The position numbers were made by a program, and so were the translations under genes. This document shows, in pieces, positions 8,334 through 16,589 of a DNA stretch of 64,000 nt. Below the pieces are notes generated by a model. The model was not told where the DNA came from. It did not search any database and saw only the letters and a program-made list of their open reading frames with translations. Every line of letters starts with the position of its first letter. Position 1 is the stretch's first letter. The DNA is from Pseudomonas nitroreducens (GTDB lineage: Bacteria > Pseudomonadota > Gammaproteobacteria > Pseudomonadales > Pseudomonadaceae): the NCBI RefSeq assembly GCF_014204515.1, contig NZ_JACHLI010000012.1, positions 1-64,000 of the forward strand, in the 5' to 3' direction.

Positions 8334-8339
8334 TATAAT
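8334..8339 (+). promoter_or_regulatory. Probable -10 box of gpsA
   Basis: A perfect TATAAT lies 42 bp upstream of the gpsA start. The sequence 17 bp further upstream is a poor -35 match (CTGGTC) and lies in the palindrome described above. Confidence 0.5.
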
Positions 8340-8380
8340 GCCCCAATCGCCGCCGCAGGGCGGCCAGCCATGGAACAGAC

Positions 8381-9403
8381 ATGACACAGCAGCAACCGAT
8401 CGCCGTCCTCGGTGGTGGCAGTTTCGGCACCGCCTTCGCCAACCTGCTGGCAGAGAATGGAAACCGCGTTCGCCAGTGGATGCGTGACGAGGAACAGGCC
8501 GAGGCGATCCGCGTCAACCGCGAGAACCCCAATTACCTGAAGGGCGTGCGCATCCATGCCGGCGTCGAGCCGACCACGGATCTGACGGCGACCCTGGCCG
8601 AATGCCAGATGATCTTCGTCGGCGTGCCTTCCAGCGCCCTGCGCAAGGTGCTCGACGGCCGCAGCGAGGAGCTGGCGGGCAAGATGCTGGTCAGCCTGAC
8701 CAAGGGCATCGAGGCGCAGAGCTTCAAGCTGATGAGCCAGGTGCTCGAGGAAATCGCGCCCAAATCCCGCATCGCGGTGATCTCCGGGCCGAACCTGGCG
8801 CGGGAGATCGCCGAGCACGAGCTGACCGCCACCGTGGTCGCCAGCGAGGACGAAGACCTCTGCGCCCAGGTGCAGCAGGCCCTGCACGGCCGCACCTTCC
8901 GCGTCTACGCCAGTGGCGACCGTTTCGGCGTCGAGCTGGGCGGCGCCTTGAAGAACGTCTACGCCATCATTGCCGGCATGGCCGCCGCGCTGGGCATGGG
9001 CGAGAACACCAAGGGCATGCTGATCACCCGCGCCCTGGCCGAAATGACCCGCTTCGCCGTCAAGCTCGGCGCCAACCCGATGACCTTCCTCGGCCTGGCC
9101 GGCGTGGGCGACCTGATCGTCACCTGTTCGTCACCCAAGAGCCGTAACTATCAGGTGGGCTTCGCCCTGGGCGAGGGCCTGACCCTGGAAGACGCGGTGG
9201 CGCGCATGGGTGAAACCGCCGAAGGCGTGAACACCCTCAAGGTGCTCAAGGCCAAGGCTGACGAAATGGGCGTCTACATGCCGCTGGTGGCCGGCCTCAA
9301 CGCCATCCTGTTCGGCGGCCGTACCCTGGCGCAGGTCATCGAGGCGCTGATGAGCGGCGAGCCGAAGACCGACGTCGACTTCATTCCCACCACCGGTTTC
9401 TGA
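8381..9403 (+). CDS. gpsA: Glycerol-3-phosphate dehydrogenase [NAD(P)+]
   Basis: Cytoplasmic enzyme that reduces dihydroxyacetone phosphate to sn-glycerol 3-phosphate for phospholipid synthesis. The 340-residue protein has the N-terminal Rossmann motif AVLGGGSFGTAFA and the catalytic region ELGGALKNVYAIIAGMA with its conserved Lys, then GLAGVGDLIVTC, all standard for GpsA. It is followed after 13 bp by the DUF4389 gene and then sixA, which suggests one transcript ending at the terminator near 10241. It corresponds to PA1614. Confidence 0.98.
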   Translation: MTQQQPIAVLGGGSFGTAFANLLAENGNRVRQWMRDEEQAEAIRVNRENPNYLKGVRIHAGVEPTTDLTATLAECQMIFVGVPSSALRKVLDGRSEELAGKMLVSLTKGIEAQSFKLMSQVLEEIAPKSRIAVISGPNLAREIAEHELTATVVASEDEDLCAQVQQALHGRTFRVYASGDRFGVELGGALKNVYAIIAGMAAALGMGENTKGMLITRALAEMTRFAVKLGANPMTFLGLAGVGDLIVTCSSPKSRNYQVGFALGEGLTLEDAVARMGETAEGVNTLKVLKAKADEMGVYMPLVAGLNAILFGGRTLAQVIEALMSGEPKTDVDFIPTTGF

Positions 9404-9416
9404 AGGAGCAATCACC

Positions 9417-9758
9417 ATGTCCGCTGAACGACTGGAAAAAGAATCCCTGGTCCTGCGCGTCGTCTGGATGCTGGTCTTCGCGCTGGTCTGGTCCGTCGCC
9501 CAGATGATCCTCGGCGCCGTGGTGATCATCCAGCTGATCTACCGCATCATCTACGGCGCGCCCAGCGGCAGCCTGATGGCGTTCGGCGACAGCCTGAGCC
9601 AGTACTTCGCGCAGATCGGCCGCTTCGGTACCTTCCAGACCGAAGAGAAGCCCTGGCCGTTCGCCGACTGGCCGACCGCCCACGCCCCGCAGGGCGAGGC
9701 TCCGCACGACGTGCCGCCGGCGCCGCACCCGGTGCGCGACGAGGAGCCCAAGCTTTGA
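9417..9758 (+). CDS. DUF4389 domain-containing membrane protein
   Basis: A 113-residue protein of unknown function. A hydrophobic region at about 13-47 (VVWMLVFALVWSVAQMILGAVVIIQLIY) followed by GSLMAFGDSLSQYFAQIGRFGTFQTEEKPWPFADW is the DUF4389 signature seen in Pseudomonas. The C-terminal tail is rich in Pro and acidic residues. It lies between gpsA and sixA, and its TGA stop overlaps the TTG start of sixA. AGGAG upstream gives a clear ribosome-binding site. Confidence 0.9.
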   Translation: MSAERLEKESLVLRVVWMLVFALVWSVAQMILGAVVIIQLIYRIIYGAPSGSLMAFGDSLSQYFAQIGRFGTFQTEEKPWPFADWPTAHAPQGEAPHDVPPAPHPVRDEEPKL

Positions 9759-10219
9759 AGCTCTGGCTGCTGCGCCACGGCGAAGCCGAGCCGCAGGCCC
9801 GCCGTGACTCCGAGCGCCGGCTGACGCCCCACGGCATCAAGGAAGCGCTGAAAAGCGCAGCCCAGCTCGCCGGGCATCCGCTGGACGGCATCCTCGCCAG
9901 CCCCTACGTGCGCGCCCAGGAAACCGCCGAACTGGTCCGTGAGGCGCTCGGCTTCGAGGGTTCGGTCGGTACTGCGCCCTGGCTGACGCCGGACGACGAT
10001 CCCAAGGACGTGCTGCGCTTCCTCGACGGCCGCAGCGAGCGCAACCTGCTGCTGGTCACCCACCAGCCGCTGGTGGGCGCGCTGGCCGGCCTGCTGGTGC
10101 ATGGCAGCCGCAACGACGCCGTGCCGTTCAGCACCGCCACCCTGGCGGAGCTGGAAGGCGAGGTGCCGGTGGCGGGGTTGATGGAACTGGTATCGCTCTA
10201 CCATCCGCGGCATTCCTGA
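9755..10219 (+). CDS. sixA: Phosphohistidine phosphatase SixA
   Basis: A 154-residue histidine-phosphatase-superfamily protein. The N-terminal LWLLRHGEAE carries the catalytic RHG, and ILASPYVRAQETAELV plus LLVTHQPLVGAL hold the other phosphate-pocket residues. SixA dephosphorylates phospho-His on Hpt domains or on the nitrogen phosphotransferase protein NPr; the target here is unknown. The start is a TTG that overlaps the upstream TGA (TTGA), so translation is probably coupled. It is the last gene of the gpsA unit. Confidence 0.92.
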   Translation: MKLWLLRHGEAEPQARRDSERRLTPHGIKEALKSAAQLAGHPLDGILASPYVRAQETAELVREALGFEGSVGTAPWLTPDDDPKDVLRFLDGRSERNLLLVTHQPLVGALAGLLVHGSRNDAVPFSTATLAELEGEVPVAGLMELVSLYHPRHS

Positions 10220-10235
10220 GTCGGAAGGATCTGTA

Positions 10236-10268
10236 CGAAAAAGGCCCCGAAAGGGGCCTTCTGCATTT
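10236..10268 (+). terminator. Terminator after sixA
   Basis: AAGGCCCC-gaaa-GGGGCCTT (10241-10260) is preceded by an A-run and followed by TCTGCATTT. The T tail is imperfect but the stem is strong. Confidence 0.75.
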
Positions 10269-10400
10269 CCATCGCCGCCAAATCGTGCCCGGATGTTTCT
10301 GCGCGAGGTCCGTTGCAGAGCGGTTGCTGCCAATCCTTCGGCTAAATCCTACAAAAGTTCACACGACCAGCCTTGTCTGCCGCTGCGCTGCGTGGAATAT

Positions 10401-10424
10401 TCAACCAAGCAAGTGCTTGGTTGA
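10401..10424. promoter_or_regulatory. Perfect 11-bp-arm operator upstream of the acyl-CoA synthetase
   Basis: TCAACCAAGCA-ag-TGCTTGGTTGA is perfectly symmetrical. It sits 56-79 bp upstream of the GTG start of the synthetase and just before a TATATC box (10432-10437), so a bound protein would cover the -35 region. The size and symmetry fit a TetR-family repressor, but no such gene is adjacent. Confidence 0.7.
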
Positions 10425-10479
10425 TCCATCGCTATATCCCTGAGCTACACCTCTGACAAAAAAAACAAAGGAGGGGCAC

Positions 10480-12147
10480 GTGGTTAAAGCAGTCCGATTA
10501 CCACTCGACCTGTTCTATCAGCGCGAGAAGAGCCACCCGAACAAACGCTACCTGGTGCAGCCGCTGGCCGGCGGCGAAGTGCAGGCCCTGACCTGGGGCG
10601 AAGTGGGCGACCAGGCCCGCCGCGCCGCCGCCTGGCTGCGCAGCCTGAACCTGCCCGAAGGCAGCCGGGTGGCGATCATTTCCAAGAACTGCGCGCACTG
10701 GATCGTCGCCGACATCGCCATCTGGATGGCCGGCCACGTCTCGGTGCCGCTGTATCCGAACCTCACCGCCGACTCGGCGCGCCAGGTGCTGACCCACTCC
10801 GAAGCGGCAGTGGCGTTCATCGGCAAGCTGGATGACTGGCCGTCGATGGCTGCCGGCATGCCCGAAGGCGTGCCCACCGTCGCTTTGCCGCTGCATCCGG
10901 AAGGGCGATTCGATCACCAATGGAGCGACCTGCAGGCGGTGGCGCCGATGGCCGACGACCCGCGCCCGGACGCCGCCACCCTGGCCACGCTGGTCTACAC
11001 CTCCGGCACCACCGGCACGCCAAAGGGGGTGATGCACACCTTCGGCAACTTTGCCTTCGCCGCCAGCCACGCCATCGACCTGTTCGGCGTTGGCGGCGAA
11101 GACCGGCTGCTGTCCTACCTGCCGCTGTGCCACGTCGCCGAACGCATGTTCGTCGAGATGGCCTCGCTGTATGCCGGGCAGACGGTGTTCTTCGCCGAGA
11201 GCCTGGACACCTTCGTCGCCGACATGCGTCGCGCCCGGCCCACGGTGTTCTTCGGCGTGCCGCGCATCTGGACCAAGTTCCAGATGGGCGTCTATGCGCA
11301 GATGCCGGCGCAGAAACTCGACCGTCTGCTGCGCCTGCCCATCGTCGGCCGCCTCGTTGGCCGCAAGGTGCTTGCCGGCCTTGGCCTGGATGCCGTGCGC
11401 TACGCCCTGTGCGGCGCCGCGCCGGTGCCCGAGGCGCTGCTCGACTGGTACCGTCGCCTGGGGCTGAACGTGCTGGAGGTCTACGGCATGTCGGAGAACT
11501 GCGGCTATTCCCATGTCTGCCGCCCTGGCGAACAGAAAACCGGCTGGATCGGCCGCAACAGTCCCGGTGTGGAAGTGCGCATCAGCGACGACGGCGAAGT
11601 CCAGGTACGCAGCGGCGCGACCATGGTCGGCTACTACAAGGACCCCGAGCGCACCGCCGAAACCATCACCGAGGACGGCTTCCTGCGCACCGGCGACAAG
11701 GGCGAACAGGATGCCGACGGCAACCTGCGCCTGACCGGCCGGCTCAAGGAAATCTTCAAGACCGCCAAGGGCAAGTACGTGGCCCCGGCGCCCATCGAGA
11801 ACCGCCTGGCCGTGCATTCGCGGATCGAGCAGATCTGCGTGGTGGGTGACGGCCTGATCGCCCCGTTGGGTCTGTGCGTGCTCTCCGAGGTCGGTCGCCA
11901 GGAAGCCGCCAACGGCTCGCGCAGCCAGTTGGAGCAGAGTCTGCAGGCGTTGCTGACGGAGGTGAACGAGGCGCTGGACAAGCACGAGCGCCTGGCCGGG
12001 CTGGTGCTGGTCAAGGATGTCTGGACCGTGGACAACGGCTTCCTCACGCCGACCCTGAAGATCAAGCGCAATGTGGTGGAAGGGACCTACGGACAGCGCT
12101 TCAATGAATGGGCGGAGCGCCGCGAGGCGGTGCAATGGCACGAATGA
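10480..12147 (+). CDS. AMP-dependent long-chain acyl-CoA synthetase
   Basis: A 555-residue ANL-superfamily enzyme that activates a carboxylic acid to its acyl-AMP and then acyl-CoA. The phosphate-binding loop is LVYTSGTTGTPKGVMHT (about 172-188), followed by LEVYGMSENCGYS and TGDKGEQDADGNLRLTGRLKE with the hinge, then KGKYVAPAPIE. It resembles long-chain (FAA1-type) synthetases and PA1617; the true chain length is unknown. The start is GTG, set by GGAGGGG 5 nt upstream. The next gene, a thioesterase, begins 16 bp after the stop. The 24-bp palindrome in its promoter implies specific control. Confidence 0.93.
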   Translation: MVKAVRLPLDLFYQREKSHPNKRYLVQPLAGGEVQALTWGEVGDQARRAAAWLRSLNLPEGSRVAIISKNCAHWIVADIAIWMAGHVSVPLYPNLTADSARQVLTHSEAAVAFIGKLDDWPSMAAGMPEGVPTVALPLHPEGRFDHQWSDLQAVAPMADDPRPDAATLATLVYTSGTTGTPKGVMHTFGNFAFAASHAIDLFGVGGEDRLLSYLPLCHVAERMFVEMASLYAGQTVFFAESLDTFVADMRRARPTVFFGVPRIWTKFQMGVYAQMPAQKLDRLLRLPIVGRLVGRKVLAGLGLDAVRYALCGAAPVPEALLDWYRRLGLNVLEVYGMSENCGYSHVCRPGEQKTGWIGRNSPGVEVRISDDGEVQVRSGATMVGYYKDPERTAETITEDGFLRTGDKGEQDADGNLRLTGRLKEIFKTAKGKYVAPAPIENRLAVHSRIEQICVVGDGLIAPLGLCVLSEVGRQEAANGSRSQLEQSLQALLTEVNEALDKHERLAGLVLVKDVWTVDNGFLTPTLKIKRNVVEGTYGQRFNEWAERREAVQWHE

Positions 12148-12163
12148 CCACAAGGAAAACGCT

Positions 12164-12589
12164 ATGACCTGGCGCACCACGCCCGACCTGGAAAAGCTCA
12201 ACGCGAACCTGAAGAACACCATCGGTGAAGTGCTCGACATCCGTTTCGAGGCGTTCGACGACGACTCGCTGACCGCCAGCATGGTGGTGGATTCGCGCAC
12301 CCACCAGCCCTATGGTCTGCTGCACGGCGGCGCCTCGGTGGTACTGGCGGAAACCGTCGGCTCCACCGCCAGCTACCTGTGCCTGGACAACACGAAGTAC
12401 TACTGCGTGGGCCTGGAAGTGAACGCCAACCACCTGCGCGGCCTGCGCAGCGGGCGGGTGACGGCGGTGGCCAAGGCGGTGCACATCGGCCGCTCGACCC
12501 ACGTCTGGGAAATCCGCCTGCACGGGGACGACGGCAAGCCCAGCTGCATCTCGCGGCTGACCATGGCGGTGGTGCCGCTGGAGCGCTGA
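12164..12589 (+). CDS. Hot-dog-fold acyl-CoA thioesterase (PaaI/YdiI-like)
   Basis: A 141-residue single hot-dog domain. The motif THQPYGLLHGGASVVLAETVGS carries the HGG turn and the catalytic Glu typical of YdiI/PaaI thioesterases, which hydrolyse acyl- or aroyl-CoA. It corresponds by order to PA1618. The start at 12164 follows AAGGA; the open frame upstream overlaps the synthetase and has no support. Its pairing with a CoA ligase suggests removal of unwanted or stalled CoA thioesters. Confidence 0.93.
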   Translation: MTWRTTPDLEKLNANLKNTIGEVLDIRFEAFDDDSLTASMVVDSRTHQPYGLLHGGASVVLAETVGSTASYLCLDNTKYYCVGLEVNANHLRGLRSGRVTAVAKAVHIGRSTHVWEIRLHGDDGKPSCISRLTMAVVPLER

Positions 12590-12623
12590 TCCGGTGCGCC
12601 TTTCGCCCATTGTCGTGAAGAGC

Positions 12624-12703
12624 CGTAGGATGGCGTGGAGCGAAGCGATACCCATCGATCCCGGCACGGGCAGCATGGGTATCGCCTAGGCTCCACCCAT
12701 CCC
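12624..12703. repeat. Inverted repeat (GTAGGATGG...GATACCCAT family)
   Basis: GTAGGATGG-cg-TGGAGCGAAG followed by CGATACCCATC is mirrored about 40 bp later by CATGGGTATCG and GGCTCCACCCATCC. The same pair of arms is found at 53050 and 58255. It is an intergenic palindromic repeat with no coding sense. Confidence 0.8.
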
Positions 12704-12739
12704 ACTGATGCGCTCCCTGCGGCTGCATCTGCCTGACTG

Positions 12740-12944
12740 TTCGCGGACGGAGTCCGTTCCTACGCAGGTGGTTGGGGGCAGCGTGCTCTTGTAGGAGCGG
12801 ATTTATCCGCGATGGATCTAGCCGGACAAAGTCCGCTCCAACGAACCTGCATAGGGAGCGCGAGCTCTTGGTAGGAGCGAGCTTGCTCGCGAACCGCCTG
12901 ATGCGATGGCGTTGGGCGGGGTTCGCGAGCAAGCTCGCTCCTAC
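12740..12944. repeat. Cluster of REP-like GTAGGAGCGAGCTTGCTCGCGAA elements
   Basis: Five REP-like units in alternating orientation: 12740-12764, 12791-12815, 12822-12840 (degenerate), 12871-12894 and 12921-12944. The last two form a head-to-head pair. With the repeat at 12624, they fill the 454-bp gap between the thioesterase and the AraC gene; only about 100 bp before the AraC start is left for its promoter. Confidence 0.85.
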
Positions 12945-13043
12945 AGAAACCTCGCTCCCGACAATGCCTACAGCTCCTGCGCCGCTCGGCGCACTCGCAA
13001 TTTTGTCCAAGACCCGCCGTTCCCGCGCCGGTAAAGTAGGCCC

Positions 13044-13847
13044 ATGGAACGCATCGAACACCACAGCAGCGGCCTGCCCGGCGTCCGGTTCATCGACGCC
13101 GAGTACCGCCGTTTCGCCTTTCCGCGGCATTTTCATCTCGACTACCACGTCGGGTTGATGCTGGACGGCTGCCAGCGCTATACCCATCGCGGTGAGCGCT
13201 CGCTGGCCGGGAACGGCGACATCCTGCTGATGAGTCCCGAAAGCATCCACGACGGTTCCAGCGAGGGCGAGGACGGCTACCGCATCCGCGTGCTGTCCAT
13301 CGACCCGCAATGGCTGGACGACGCCTGCCGCGCCTTCAGCGATGGCCGCCAGGGCGCGCCGCGGCTGACCGCCGCACAGTTGCGCGACCCGTTGCTGCAA
13401 ACTGAATTGCAGCGCGCCCACGCCCTGATGCTCGGTGGCGAACGCCTGGCCCAGGAGGGCCAGCTCTGGCAGGCGCTTGCCGCGCTGCTGGAGCGCGCCT
13501 CCAGCCTGCGCATCCGCGAGCCGGGGCAGGGCTTCGACGCACCGACCTGGGCACGTATCCGCGAGTGGCTGGAGTCGCGCCTGGAAACCCCGCCGACCCT
13601 GGAAGAAATCGCCGAATTCTGCGACCTCAGCCCCTGGCAGGTGCTGCGCCGCTTCCGCCACCAGTGCGGATTGCCGCCGCACCAGTGGCTCACCCAGCTG
13701 CGCCTGGAACGCGCGCTGCCGCGGGTGATCAAGGGCCAGCCGCTGTCGGAGATCGCCCTGAGCCTGGGCTTCTACGACCAGGCGCACTTCAGCCGCCTGT
13801 TCCGCCGCACCTACGGATTGCCGCCCGCGCGACTCCGCCAGCGCTGA
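13044..13847 (+). CDS. AraC family transcriptional regulator
   Basis: A 267-residue regulator. The N-terminal cupin-like sensing domain (about 10-150) has FPRHFHLDYHVGLMLDGCQRY. The C-terminal AraC DNA-binding domain (about 165-265) shows two helix-turn-helix units, PTLEEIAEFCDLSPWQVLRR and LSEIALSLGFYDQAHFSRLF, the latter a near-perfect AraC signature. It is followed after 42 bp by a LysE-family exporter on the same strand, so the exporter is its likely target, as in many AraC-LysE pairs. It corresponds to PA1619 by order. Confidence 0.93.
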   Translation: MERIEHHSSGLPGVRFIDAEYRRFAFPRHFHLDYHVGLMLDGCQRYTHRGERSLAGNGDILLMSPESIHDGSSEGEDGYRIRVLSIDPQWLDDACRAFSDGRQGAPRLTAAQLRDPLLQTELQRAHALMLGGERLAQEGQLWQALAALLERASSLRIREPGQGFDAPTWARIREWLESRLETPPTLEEIAEFCDLSPWQVLRRFRHQCGLPPHQWLTQLRLERALPRVIKGQPLSEIALSLGFYDQAHFSRLFRRTYGLPPARLRQR

Positions 13848-13889
13848 TCCGCCCACTTCCCGTTTCCTTTCCCACTGGAGAATCCCGCC

Positions 13890-14537
13890 ATGCAGGAGGT
13901 TCACGTCTTGCTCATGCTCACCGCCGTGTTCGCGGTCGCCCTGGTCAGCCCCGGCCCGGACGTCGCGCTGGTGGTGCGTACTTCGCTGCACCAGGGCCGC
14001 CGCGCCGGCGTGCTCAGCGCCCTCGGGCTGGCCTGCGGCATCCTGGTCCACGGCACGCTGGTGCTGACCGGAGTGTCGTTGCTGCTGGCCCGCTCGCCGC
14101 TGCTGTTCAGCGCGCTGCAACTGGTGGGCGCGGCCTACCTCGGCTGGCTCGGCATCGGCGCGTTGCGCGCGCTGCGCAAACCGGGCGGGGCAGGGCGCAT
14201 CGACGGCGAGTTGTCCGCGTCGAGGCTCGGCCCCTGGCTGCGCGGGCTGGCGACCAACCTGTTCAATCCCAAGGCGCTGGTGTTCTTCCTCGCGCTGCTG
14301 AGCAGCCTGATCCCGGCGGACATGTCGGCGCCCGGCAAGGTCGTGGTGGCGGTGATGCTGTTCGTCGTCGGCTTCGCCTGGTTCAGCCTGCTCAGCGTGA
14401 TCCTCACCCGGCCGCTGTGGCAGCGGCGCCTGCTGCGCGCGGTGCCGGTGATCGACGGCGCCTGCGGGCTGGTGTTCCTGCTGGTGGCGGGCGGCATCCT
14501 GTTCAGTGTGGTGAACCACGCGACGCATTGGGTATGA
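13890..14537 (+). CDS. LysE/RhtB family amino-acid exporter
   Basis: A 215-residue inner-membrane protein with about six hydrophobic segments. The N-terminal FAVALVSPGPDVALVVRTSLHQGRRAG pattern (SPGP, then a G-R-R-A-G loop) and the mid-protein LATNLFNPKALVFFLAL are LysE/RhtB hallmarks. It probably exports an amino acid or related compound; the substrate is unknown. It is paired with the preceding AraC gene. A short A/G-rich site (ACTGGAGAA) precedes the ATG. Confidence 0.92.
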   Translation: MQEVHVLLMLTAVFAVALVSPGPDVALVVRTSLHQGRRAGVLSALGLACGILVHGTLVLTGVSLLLARSPLLFSALQLVGAAYLGWLGIGALRALRKPGGAGRIDGELSASRLGPWLRGLATNLFNPKALVFFLALLSSLIPADMSAPGKVVVAVMLFVVGFAWFSLLSVILTRPLWQRRLLRAVPVIDGACGLVFLLVAGGILFSVVNHATHWV

Positions 14538-14546
14538 AGGGGGATG

Positions 14547-14622
14547 GCGGATAACTTGTTCCAAGTTATGCGCCCTACGGCGGCCGACCTGTAGGGCGGA
14601 TAACCGTTCGCGGTTATCCGCC
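14547..14622. repeat. Two palindromic repeats (GGCGGATAAC family)
   Basis: Two units, 14547-14578 and 14591-14622, in opposite orientation: GGCGGATAACTTGTTCCAAG... and GTAGGGCGGATAACCGTTCG.... They match the units at 574, 18930 and 54028. Confidence 0.8.
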
Positions 14623-14763
14623 GATAGCGGCCGGATCAGGGCAAATCCGCCGGAGCGCCATGGACTTTGGCCGTAGTGCCGTCATTCGCGGGAGTGCGGG
14701 TCATTGCCGCACCCGCGAAGCTGTCGGAAAATTCAGGCTGTCATTCCCCTGAGTTCACCCAGC

Positions 14764-15564
14764 ATGTCGCAAGCGGTCTTCTTCGCCCACGCCAACGGCT
14801 TCCCCTCGGGCACCTACGGCAAGCTGTTCGATGCCCTGGAGCCGGATTACCGGGTCCATCGGCTGGACATGCATGGCCATGACCCGCGCTTCCCGGTGAA
14901 CGCCAACTGGGAAAACCTGGTGGAGGAACTGCTGCATCACCTCGAAGCGCTGGACGAGCCCGTCTGGGGCGTCGGCCATTCCCTGGGTGGTGTGCTGCAT
15001 TACCATGCGGCGCTGCGCAAACCCGAGTTGTACCGCGGCGTGGTGATGCTCGACTCGCCCCTGCTGACCCTGGCCGACCAACTGGTGATCCGCGCCGCCA
15101 AGCGCTTCGGCTTCATCGACCGGCTGACTCCGGCCGGCCGCACCCTGGGCCGCCGCGAGGACTTCGACGATTTCGCCGAGGCGCTGGAATACTTCGCCGG
15201 CAAGCCGCTGTTCCAGCGTTTCGATCGCGACTGCCTGGAGGCCTACGTGCGCCACGGTTTGGCGCCGGTGGATGCCAAGGGGCTGCGGCTGAAGTTCGAC
15301 CCGGCCACTGAGATATCCATTTACCGCAACGTGCCGCACACCGCGCCGGGCCGCGCGAAGCAACTGGCCGTGCCGCTGACCATGGTGCGCGGCCGCCACA
15401 GCCGCGTGGTGCTGCCGCACCATGCCCGCCTGATCGGCCGCATCCCCATGGGCGAGAGCCTGTCGCTGCCGGGCGGCCACATGTTTCCGCTGGAGCGTCC
15501 GCAGGACACCGCCGCATTGCTCAAGACCGTCTTCGCCCGCTGGCAACAGCGCGCCAATGCCTAA
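14764..15564 (+). CDS. Alpha/beta hydrolase
   Basis: A 266-residue hydrolase. The nucleophile elbow is GVGHSLGGVLHYHAA (GHSLGG), the oxyanion segment is FFAHANGFPSGTY, and the C-terminal LPGGHMFPLERP provides the catalytic His. The substrate is unknown. The start at 14764 (MSQAVFFAH) fits the domain; an in-frame ATG at 14704 adds unconserved sequence. A second, related hydrolase follows after 9 bp on the same strand; the pair corresponds by order to PA1621-PA1622. Confidence 0.9.
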   Translation: MSQAVFFAHANGFPSGTYGKLFDALEPDYRVHRLDMHGHDPRFPVNANWENLVEELLHHLEALDEPVWGVGHSLGGVLHYHAALRKPELYRGVVMLDSPLLTLADQLVIRAAKRFGFIDRLTPAGRTLGRREDFDDFAEALEYFAGKPLFQRFDRDCLEAYVRHGLAPVDAKGLRLKFDPATEISIYRNVPHTAPGRAKQLAVPLTMVRGRHSRVVLPHHARLIGRIPMGESLSLPGGHMFPLERPQDTAALLKTVFARWQQRANA

Positions 15565-15573
15565 GGAATCGCC

Positions 15574-16434
15574 ATGACTGCCAAAGTCCAGGAAATCCGC
15601 CTGAACCTGCCGCACATCGAGCTGGCCGCCCACCTCTTCGGCCCGGAAGATGGCCGCCCGGTGATCGCCCTGCACGGCTGGCTGGACAACGCCATGAGTT
15701 TCGCCCGGCTGGCGCCCAGGCTCGAAGGTGTGCGCATCCTCGCCCTGGATTTCGCCGGCCACGGCCATTCCGGCCACCGCGCGCCAGGGGCCAGCTACCT
15801 GCTGTGGGACTACGCGCTGGACGTGCTGATGGTGGCCGACCAGATGGGCTGGGAGCGTTTCTCCCTGCTCGGTCATTCCATGGGCGCCATCGTCTCGGTG
15901 CTGCTGGCTGGCGCCATGCCCGAGCGCATCGAGCGTCTGGCGCTGATCGACGGCCTGGTGCCCTACACCGGCGAGCCGGAGACTTCTCCGCAGAAACTCG
16001 GTGAGGCACTGCGTGCCCAGCTGGCGCTGCCGAACAAGCGCAAGCCGGTGTACGAGGCCATCGACCGTGCCGTGGAAGCGCGCATGAAAGGCGTTGGCGC
16101 GGTCAGCCGCGAAGCAGCCGAGCTGCTGGCCTCCCGCGGCCTGGTGCCGGTGCCCGGTGGCTACACCTGGCGCACCGATGCGCGCCTGACCCTGCCGTCG
16201 CCGCTGCGCCTGACCCGCGCCCATGCGCGACAATTCGTCCAGTCGGTGCAGTGCCCGACCAGCCTGGTGCTGGCGCAGCAGGGCTTGATGCTGGTCGAGC
16301 CGGCCACCCGCGAACTGCTGAAAGACCGGCCCTTCGCGGTCTACGAGCTGCCCGGCCAGCACCACCTGCACCTGGATGACGAGGCGGGTGCCGAAGCCGT
16401 CGCAGCGATCTTCCGCCCCTTCCTGCAGGCCTGA
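15574..16434 (+). CDS. Alpha/beta hydrolase
   Basis: A 286-residue hydrolase with the order typical of the fold: VIALHGWLDNAMSF (oxyanion), LALDFAGHGHSGHR, nucleophile elbow LLGHSMGAIVSVLLAG (Ser in GHSMG), LIDGLVPYTG and C-terminal LPGQHHLHLDD with the catalytic His. The substrate is unknown. It starts 9 bp after the previous hydrolase and is preceded by AAGGA, so the two are probably co-transcribed. The sequences are only distantly alike, so this is not a recent duplication. Confidence 0.92.
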   Translation: MTAKVQEIRLNLPHIELAAHLFGPEDGRPVIALHGWLDNAMSFARLAPRLEGVRILALDFAGHGHSGHRAPGASYLLWDYALDVLMVADQMGWERFSLLGHSMGAIVSVLLAGAMPERIERLALIDGLVPYTGEPETSPQKLGEALRAQLALPNKRKPVYEAIDRAVEARMKGVGAVSREAAELLASRGLVPVPGGYTWRTDARLTLPSPLRLTRAHARQFVQSVQCPTSLVLAQQGLMLVEPATRELLKDRPFAVYELPGQHHLHLDDEAGAEAVAAIFRPFLQA

Positions 16435-16589
16435 GGGAAACACCCCGTAGCGCCCTTCGGCTTGACTAAAGCGGGGCCTGCCGCGAGTCTGCACGGATGA
16501 TTTCAGGGAGATTGTGCATGCTCGACATCCAGACTGCCGCGCGCTCGTGGTTCGGCCGGACCTTCCAGACCCGCGCGCAAAGGAACCGG

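Noticed and set aside
14764..16434. Two neighbouring alpha/beta hydrolases considered as a recent tandem duplication
   Set aside because: Beyond the fold motifs (GHSLGG and GHSMG elbows) the sequences differ throughout, and both have counterparts in the PAO1 order.
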